Source of the DNA: Candidatus Hydrogenedentota bacterium
GTDB taxonomy: Bacteria; Hydrogenedentota; Hydrogenedentia; Hydrogenedentales; CAITNO01
Length of the DNA stretch: 9,063 nucleotides
Assembly (NCBI GenBank): GCA_029554925.1
Contig: JAKPUV010000456.1
Location: 1-9,063 of the forward strand
Direction of reading: 5' to 3'
Position 1 is the stretch's first letter. The number at the start of each line of letters is the position of its first letter. Below are positions 5,520-9,063 of this stretch, one piece after another. The position numbers and the translations under genes were made by a program. The notes under the pieces are model-generated. The model was not told where the DNA came from. It searched no databases and worked only from the letters and a program-made list of their open reading frames with translations.

Positions 5520-6971
5520 GTGACCGAAGCCCCCGGGGAACACCCCATCGTTCTGGCCACCGTGGTGGCGAGGTACTCGCACACCGCGTTCGGACAGCGC
5601 TGCATCGAGGCCAACATGGGCCTGCTCCGCCCGCGCTGCCGGTGTTTTGAGTTCACGCCGGACGACTCCCCCGCCGAAATGGCGGAGGCGATTCTGGCAT
5701 GCAATCCCGGCGTGGTCGGCCTGGGGGCCTACATCTGGAACGCCGACACGATCCGCCGGCTGGCCCGCCTGCTGAAACGGCTGCGCCCGGCGCTGTGGGT
5801 GGTGGTGGGCGGACCCGAGACCTGGTCGGGCTCGGCGGCGGCGGACTACGCGGCGGACTACCTCGTGCGCGGCGAGGGCGAGGCGGCCTTTCCGACCCTG
5901 TGCGTGAAGCTGCTCAAGAACGCCCCGCCGCAGGGGCGGATGATCACGCCGCCGCCGTGCGACCTGAACACGCTGGCCCTTCCCCACGCCGCCAGCACGG
6001 ACGAGGACATCGCCCACCGGGTGCTGTACGTGGAGACGTCGCGGGGGTGCCTGGGCCGGTGCGCCTTCTGTGTGTCCGCGCGGGAGCACAAGATGCGCTT
6101 CTTCCCGCTGCCGCCGTTCTTCGCGGCGATGACCGCGCTCCTCGCGCGGGGCGCGCGGCGCTTCAAGTTTGTGGACCGCACGTTCAACGCGCGGGCGGAC
6201 CGCTTCCACGCCGTGCTGGAGTTCTTCCTGGAGCGGTGGCAGCCGGGCATGGAGCTGCACCTGGAGCTGCACCCCGAGCTGCTGTCGGACGCCATGGTGG
6301 AGATGCTCGCCCGGTTCCCGAGGAACGGGCTGCACCTCGAGGTGGGCGTGCAGAGCCTGACCCCCGCCACTCTCGACGCCGTCCAGCGCCCCCAGAGCCC
6401 CGACCGGGCGCTGACGGTCCTGCACACCCTGCGCAAGAGCACCGGGGCCCGGGTGCATGCGGACCTCATCGCCGGGCTGCCCGGCGAGGGGCTGGCCGCC
6501 TTCGCCGCCGGGTTTGACCGGCTGATCTCCACGGGCATCCCGGAAATCCAGGTGGGCATTCTCAAGCGCCTGCCCGGGTCGCCGATGGACCAGACCCCGC
6601 CGGAGGGGGCGCTGTTCTCCACGGAGCCCCCCTATGAGGTGCTCCAGACAAAGGAACTCTCCTTTTTCACCCTTCAGCGGCTGAAGCGGTTCTCCCGCCA
6701 CTTTGACCGGTACTTCAACTGCGGGGCCTTTCCGCGCGCCATGGAACTAGTCTTCGCAACGAAGGCCTCCGCCTTTGAGGCGTTTCTGCTCCTCAGCGCG
6801 GAGACCTGGGAGGCGACCGGCAAGAGCTGGGGGCTTTCCATCGAGACCCGCGCCGCCTGCCTGCAGCGGTATCTCGAGGCGCACACCTCCCAGGACGCCG
6901 AGGACATCGCCCGGGTGATCGCGGACGACATTGCGCGCCGTCCCCGCGGCGTGTCCGGGGCGGACGTCTGA
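5520..6971 (+). CDS. B12-binding-type radical SAM protein with DUF4080-like C-terminus (483 aa)
   Basis: Residues 10-130 look like a cobalamin-binding Rossmann domain: VLATVVARYSHTAFG, then WVVVGGPE (93-100) and RGEGE (118-122). The canonical DxHxxG motif that supplies the lower cobalt ligand is absent. Residues 168-330 form the radical SAM core, with the [4Fe-4S] ligands Cys177, Cys181 and Cys184 in SRGCLGRCAFC and later strands ending LEVGVQS and HADLIAGLPGE. The tail carries ILKRLPGSPM, PPYEVLQTKELSF and DRYFNCGAF, as in DUF4080 proteins. Family knowledge: such enzymes cleave S-adenosylmethionine; many relatives are methyltransferases or methylthiotransferases, but this subgroup's substrate is not established to my knowledge. 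GTG 5520 is chosen from its ribosome binding site (GGAG) and the promoter position; ATG 5484 is the alternative and adds 12 residues. Probably monocistronic. Confidence 0.9.
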   Translation: MTEAPGEHPIVLATVVARYSHTAFGQRCIEANMGLLRPRCRCFEFTPDDSPAEMAEAILACNPGVVGLGAYIWNADTIRRLARLLKRLRPALWVVVGGPETWSGSAAADYAADYLVRGEGEAAFPTLCVKLLKNAPPQGRMITPPPCDLNTLALPHAASTDEDIAHRVLYVETSRGCLGRCAFCVSAREHKMRFFPLPPFFAAMTALLARGARRFKFVDRTFNARADRFHAVLEFFLERWQPGMELHLELHPELLSDAMVEMLARFPRNGLHLEVGVQSLTPATLDAVQRPQSPDRALTVLHTLRKSTGARVHADLIAGLPGEGLAAFAAGFDRLISTGIPEIQVGILKRLPGSPMDQTPPEGALFSTEPPYEVLQTKELSFFTLQRLKRFSRHFDRYFNCGAFPRAMELVFATKASAFEAFLLLSAETWEATGKSWGLSIETRAACLQRYLEAHTSQDAEDIARVIADDIARRPRGVSGADV

Positions 6972-6998
6972 CCCCCATTCCCGCCCGCCGGTAATCTC

Positions 6999-7024
6999 TT
7001 GACAAATCCGCGCACCTGTAACAC
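6999..7024 (+). promoter_or_regulatory. Possible promoter of the acyltransferase unit
   Basis: A perfect TTGACA lies at 6999-7004, just after the radical SAM stop codon. The -10 box is unclear: TAACAC at 7019-7024 is the most AT-rich candidate but is only 14 bp away, and candidates at 16-17 bp are poor. The 151-bp gap between genes, longer than others here, supports a separate transcription unit. Confidence 0.4.
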
Positions 7025-7078
7025 TTCCCAAGATTGCCGGTACTGTGCCCAGATGTTTGCCCGGTTCCAAAGGGAGGG

Positions 7079-7117
7079 GAATTCGGACAAGCCGATTCAA
7101 AACAAGGAGTTACAGGA
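7079..7117 (+). promoter_or_regulatory. Leader hairpin and ribosome binding site of the FeeM-like gene
   Basis: GAATTCGG (7079-7086) can pair with CCGATTC (7092-7098), with one bulged base and a 5-base loop. AAGGAG follows at 7104-7109, 13 bases from the ATG, which is long. AGGA at 7114-7117 is 5 bases from the ATG and fits better. Two candidate sites downstream of a hairpin could allow translational control, but this is inference. Confidence 0.35.
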
Positions 7118-7122
7118 CCGTT

Positions 7123-7728
7123 ATGAGCATTACCGTGGAAGCCCACACCGGCGGGAACGAGGCGGCAAAGCGGCTGGAATACGAAATCTACCTGGAGGAG
7201 GGGTACATCGAGGCAAACGAGTTCGGCGTGGTCCTGGAAAATGAAAACTACCCGGACTTCATCCATTTTGTGGCCAGCGAGAACGGCGTGCCCGTGGGGT
7301 CGCTGCGCCTGGTCACCGACCCGCGGCCCCGGCATGAGGGCATCTTCCGTCTGGCCTCCTTCACCCATTTCGGCATCGAGGACTGGGCGCGCGACCTGCT
7401 CGCCCGGGCCGACCTCGCCTCCGTGGTGGAGGTGGGCACCATGGTGATCCGGCCGGGGCACCGGGGCGGCAAGGCCTACGCCGCGCTCTTCACCAAGGCC
7501 CTCGAGTTCTCCATCATGAGCGGTCTCCGGTACGCCGTGAGCACCGTGGACGCCGGGTTCCACGACCGGCTGCTGCGCCGGGGCATCCCCATGCGGCGCA
7601 TGGGCGAGCCGGAGTTCTACATGGGCTCCGAGACCATTCCCGTGATGGTGGACATCCGGGAACTGGCGCAGCGGGTGGTCGCGGAGCAGGCGGCCGCCGC
7701 CGCGGGCGGCCGGGCCCTGGCCTCCTGA
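7123..7728 (+). CDS. FeeM/LuxI-like acyltransferase of the GNAT fold (201 aa)
   Basis: The N-terminal segment KRLEYEIYLEEGYIEAN followed by DFIHFVASENGVPVGSLRLV matches the pattern of N-acyl amino acid synthases (FeeM) and acyl-homoserine-lactone synthases. In those families an early helix precedes a strand pair ending in a conserved Arg (here Arg62). VVEVGTMVIRPGHRGGKAY (101-119) places Glu103 and Arg110/Arg114 where those families have conserved Glu and Arg residues, in the GNAT pyrophosphate-binding region. The rest (SGLRYAVSTVD, RRGIPMRRMGEPEFYMG, IPVMVDI) fits the same fold. Family members move an acyl chain from acyl-ACP or acyl-CoA to an amino group; neither donor nor acceptor can be read here. 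The protein should be cytoplasmic; length agrees with the family (about 190-220 aa). ATG 7123 has AGGA upstream; the frame is open further 5' without support. The tail from 187 is low-complexity Ala-rich. Confidence 0.72.
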   Translation: MSITVEAHTGGNEAAKRLEYEIYLEEGYIEANEFGVVLENENYPDFIHFVASENGVPVGSLRLVTDPRPRHEGIFRLASFTHFGIEDWARDLLARADLASVVEVGTMVIRPGHRGGKAYAALFTKALEFSIMSGLRYAVSTVDAGFHDRLLRRGIPMRRMGEPEFYMGSETIPVMVDIRELAQRVVAEQAAAAAGGRALAS

Positions 7729-7733
7729 CGCGG

Positions 7734-8852
7734 ATGCATTCCGAGGCCTTCTTCCAGAGGCGGCTTGAACGCCTGCAAAAGCGCCACGGGGACACCTTCA
7801 ACGGCCTCTCGTGGGAGGCTTGCACGCTGGACGACGCGCCCCTCCCCGAAATCTGCGCCCTCATCTCCGGCGCGTGGGAGCGCGCCTACGGGCGGCGCGT
7901 CCGCATCGCCTACACCCCCTCCCTGCTGCGCCTCGCCCGCGCCTTCAGCGGCGCGCCCGGCCTGGTCACGCTGGCGCGGCGCGACGGCCGGGTGCACGCC
8001 GTGGCCCTCGGGCTGCCCGTGGCGGCGGACCTGCCGCCGGACGCCGGGGACGTCACCATCACCACGGGCTTCTGCACGTCGGCGGAATACGAGAACTCCG
8101 GCCTGGTGGACGCCCTGCTGCTGCACCACGGGCTGAACTCCCTGCTGGCGGGGCACGCCTTCAGCCTGTACTGGCGGGCGGGCGGCGCGCCCGAGGCCGA
8201 CCGCAACGCCCCCACGGCGCTGCGCGCCGCCACGGTGCCGCTGTACGCCAAGGCCCTCGACTGCGCCAAGGCCGCGCGCCTCGGCGGGCTCTCGCTCCTC
8301 CAGGGGCTGGGGCTCCGCTGGATGACCTGGCTGCACCGGCCGGGCCGCGTGCCGCCCGCCGGGCTCGCCGTGGCCCCGCTGGACGCGGGGGACATGGACG
8401 AGGCCGCGGCCTTTCTGGAGCGGCACCAGCCGGGCACCGGCCTGCGGCGGCGATTCCACCCGGAGCGCCTCGCGGCGTATGCGGGCTGGAACGAGGACGG
8501 CGTCCGGGGCGCGGCCTGGGCCGTGCGCCGCAACGGCCGCCTCGCCGGGGTCGTGTACGGCTATGTGAACCCCGTGGGCGGCGGCGACGCCTATCTCGCC
8601 GTGGACGGGGCCGTCTTCGCCCCCGAACTGGACCCCGCCGCCGTGGCGGCGGCGCTGTCGGCCGTGGAGGCCGCCGCGCGCGGCCGTCTTGGCTGCTTCG
8701 CCGTGATGGCGCCCGCCAGCGCGTGCCGCGCCCCCCTCCAGCGCATGGGTTACCTCGCCGTGCGCACCTACCGCGTCGGCGCGATGGACTTCGGCGCCTC
8801 CGTCCCCGTGACGCCCGCCGCCGTGGCGGGCCTGCTGCTGGAGCTGCGCTGA
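7734..8852 (+). CDS. Protein with two GNAT-like domains (372 aa)
   Basis: The ATG lies 5 bp after the preceding stop with only a weak ribosome binding site, so translation is probably coupled to the FeeM-like gene. Residues 25-180 look like a GNAT domain: a helical start, strands around LVTLARRDGRVHAVALGLP, then VTITTGFCTSAEYENSGLVDALLLHHGLNSLLAGH, which corresponds to GNAT motif A with the usual R/QxxGxG/A loop replaced by EYENSG. A linker (181-209) follows. Residues 210-355 repeat the pattern: AVAPLDAGDMDEAAAFL, AWAVRRNGRLAGVVYGYV, a helix with many Ala, and APLQRMGYLAVRTYRVGAMDF, the usual C-terminal GNAT strand. Both motif A loops are degenerate, so one or both domains may be inactive or use an unusual donor. 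No signal peptide is seen. The domain assignment rests on pattern only; function is inferred from operon context. Confidence 0.62.
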   Translation: MHSEAFFQRRLERLQKRHGDTFNGLSWEACTLDDAPLPEICALISGAWERAYGRRVRIAYTPSLLRLARAFSGAPGLVTLARRDGRVHAVALGLPVAADLPPDAGDVTITTGFCTSAEYENSGLVDALLLHHGLNSLLAGHAFSLYWRAGGAPEADRNAPTALRAATVPLYAKALDCAKAARLGGLSLLQGLGLRWMTWLHRPGRVPPAGLAVAPLDAGDMDEAAAFLERHQPGTGLRRRFHPERLAAYAGWNEDGVRGAAWAVRRNGRLAGVVYGYVNPVGGGDAYLAVDGAVFAPELDPAAVAAALSAVEAAARGRLGCFAVMAPASACRAPLQRMGYLAVRTYRVGAMDFGASVPVTPAAVAGLLLELR

Positions 8853-8864
8853 CCCGCGGGGGCG

Positions 8865-8893
8865 TTGCTTTTCCCCGGGGCCTGTGCTAGGCT
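8865..8893 (+). promoter_or_regulatory. Sigma-70-like promoter of the exported-protein gene
   Basis: TTGCTT (8865-8870) and TAGGCT (8888-8893) are separated by exactly 17 bp, with GTGC immediately before the -10 box. Transcription would begin near 8900, giving a leader of about 78 nt. The gene at 8978 therefore appears independent of the acyltransferase unit. Confidence 0.65.
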
Positions 8894-8902
8894 ACCCCAT
8901 GT

Positions 8903-8955
8903 CACGGCGCGCGCCGTGTTTTCGGGGCCGGTCAAGGGATGCGCGCTTCGGCGCG
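8903..8955 (+). promoter_or_regulatory. Structured leader with two hairpins
   Basis: CACGGCGCGCGCCGTG (8903-8918) is a perfect 16-bp palindrome followed by TTTT (8919-8922), resembling a short intrinsic terminator or attenuator placed directly after the predicted transcription start. A second hairpin at 8942-8955 has a CGCGC/GCGCG stem closed by a C(UUCG)G tetraloop, an exceptionally stable loop type. It ends 11 bases before the GGAGG ribosome binding site. The first element could instead be a DNA operator next to the promoter. Confidence 0.4.
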
Positions 8956-8977
8956 GTCCGGAAAACGGAGGTCGGAA

Positions 8978-9063
8978 ATGTCCAGAAGCAATGCTGTCCG
9001 CCTGTGTGTCCTGGCGCTGGCGGGTCTCGGGTGCGTGGCCGCCTGCGGCGCGGCGCACGCCGT
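8978..9063 (+). CDS. Exported protein or lipoprotein, N-terminal fragment
   Basis: ATG at 8978 has GGAGG 6 bases upstream, the strongest ribosome binding site in the window. The 28 complete codons read MSRSNAVRLCVLALAGLGCV then AACGAAHA: a short positive start, a hydrophobic core and export-type ends. VAAC fits a lipobox, with Cys23 as the lipidated residue, while AHA is a plausible signal peptidase I site, so lipoprotein and secreted forms are both possible. The mature protein lies outside the window and cannot be identified. Confidence 0.75.
   Translation, partial: MSRSNAVRLCVLALAGLGCVAACGAAHA

Noticed and set aside
4878..6701. Minus-strand frame of 607 codons across the radical SAM gene and the divergent promoter region.
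   Set aside because: It overlaps two well-supported genes and both promoters, and its product has shadow-frame composition with no domain.
4637..6971. HNH protein plus radical SAM protein as a defence or DNA-modification module.
   Set aside because: The genes are divergent with separate promoters, and both belong to families commonly found alone; nothing in the sequence links them.
7005..7122. Riboswitch in the leader of the FeeM-like gene.
   Set aside because: Only one short hairpin with a bulge is visible, and no known riboswitch core motif is recognisable.

Overview
The window is GC-rich DNA (roughly 70% G+C by eye) from a bacterium. A GH38 alpha-mannosidase start, large secreted proteins of unknown family, a stand-alone HNH protein, a DUF4080-type radical SAM enzyme and dense short interspersed palindromic repeats suggest an uncultured, environmental, large-genome lineage. 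Hydrogenedentota or another Planctomycetota-like group would fit, but this is an impression and no marker gene fixes the taxonomy.

Layout. (1) 1-77, minus strand: the first 25 codons of a GH38 alpha-mannosidase, reading out of the window. (2) 78-972: about 900 bases without a convincing gene, packed with repeats. These are three copies or fragments of a CGTCATTGCGAAG-type interspersed repeat, a nested palindrome of about 360 bp made of two head-to-head repeat copies, and a hairpin with perfect 28-bp arms. The leader of the next gene follows. (3) 973-4591, plus strand: two adjacent paralogous genes (592 and 605 aa) with signal peptides, 22 bp apart, of a family I do not recognise. (4) 4637-5239, minus strand: an HNH nuclease-family protein with its own promoter. 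(5) 5520-6971, plus strand: a cobalamin-binding-type radical SAM protein with a DUF4080-like C-terminus, divergent from the HNH gene. (6) 7123-8852, plus strand: a two-gene unit with a 5-bp gap, encoding a 201-aa acyltransferase resembling FeeM/LuxI-type synthases and a 372-aa protein that looks like two fused GNAT-like domains. (7) 8978-9063: start of an exported protein or lipoprotein behind a good promoter and a structured leader.

How the genes relate. The tandem secreted paralogs probably work together or in parallel outside the cytoplasm. The FeeM-like and double-GNAT genes look co-translated and may make and further modify an N-acylated small molecule or acylated product; this is the best candidate for an undescribed system here. 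The HNH and radical SAM genes share only a divergent intergenic region, and no functional link between them is visible.
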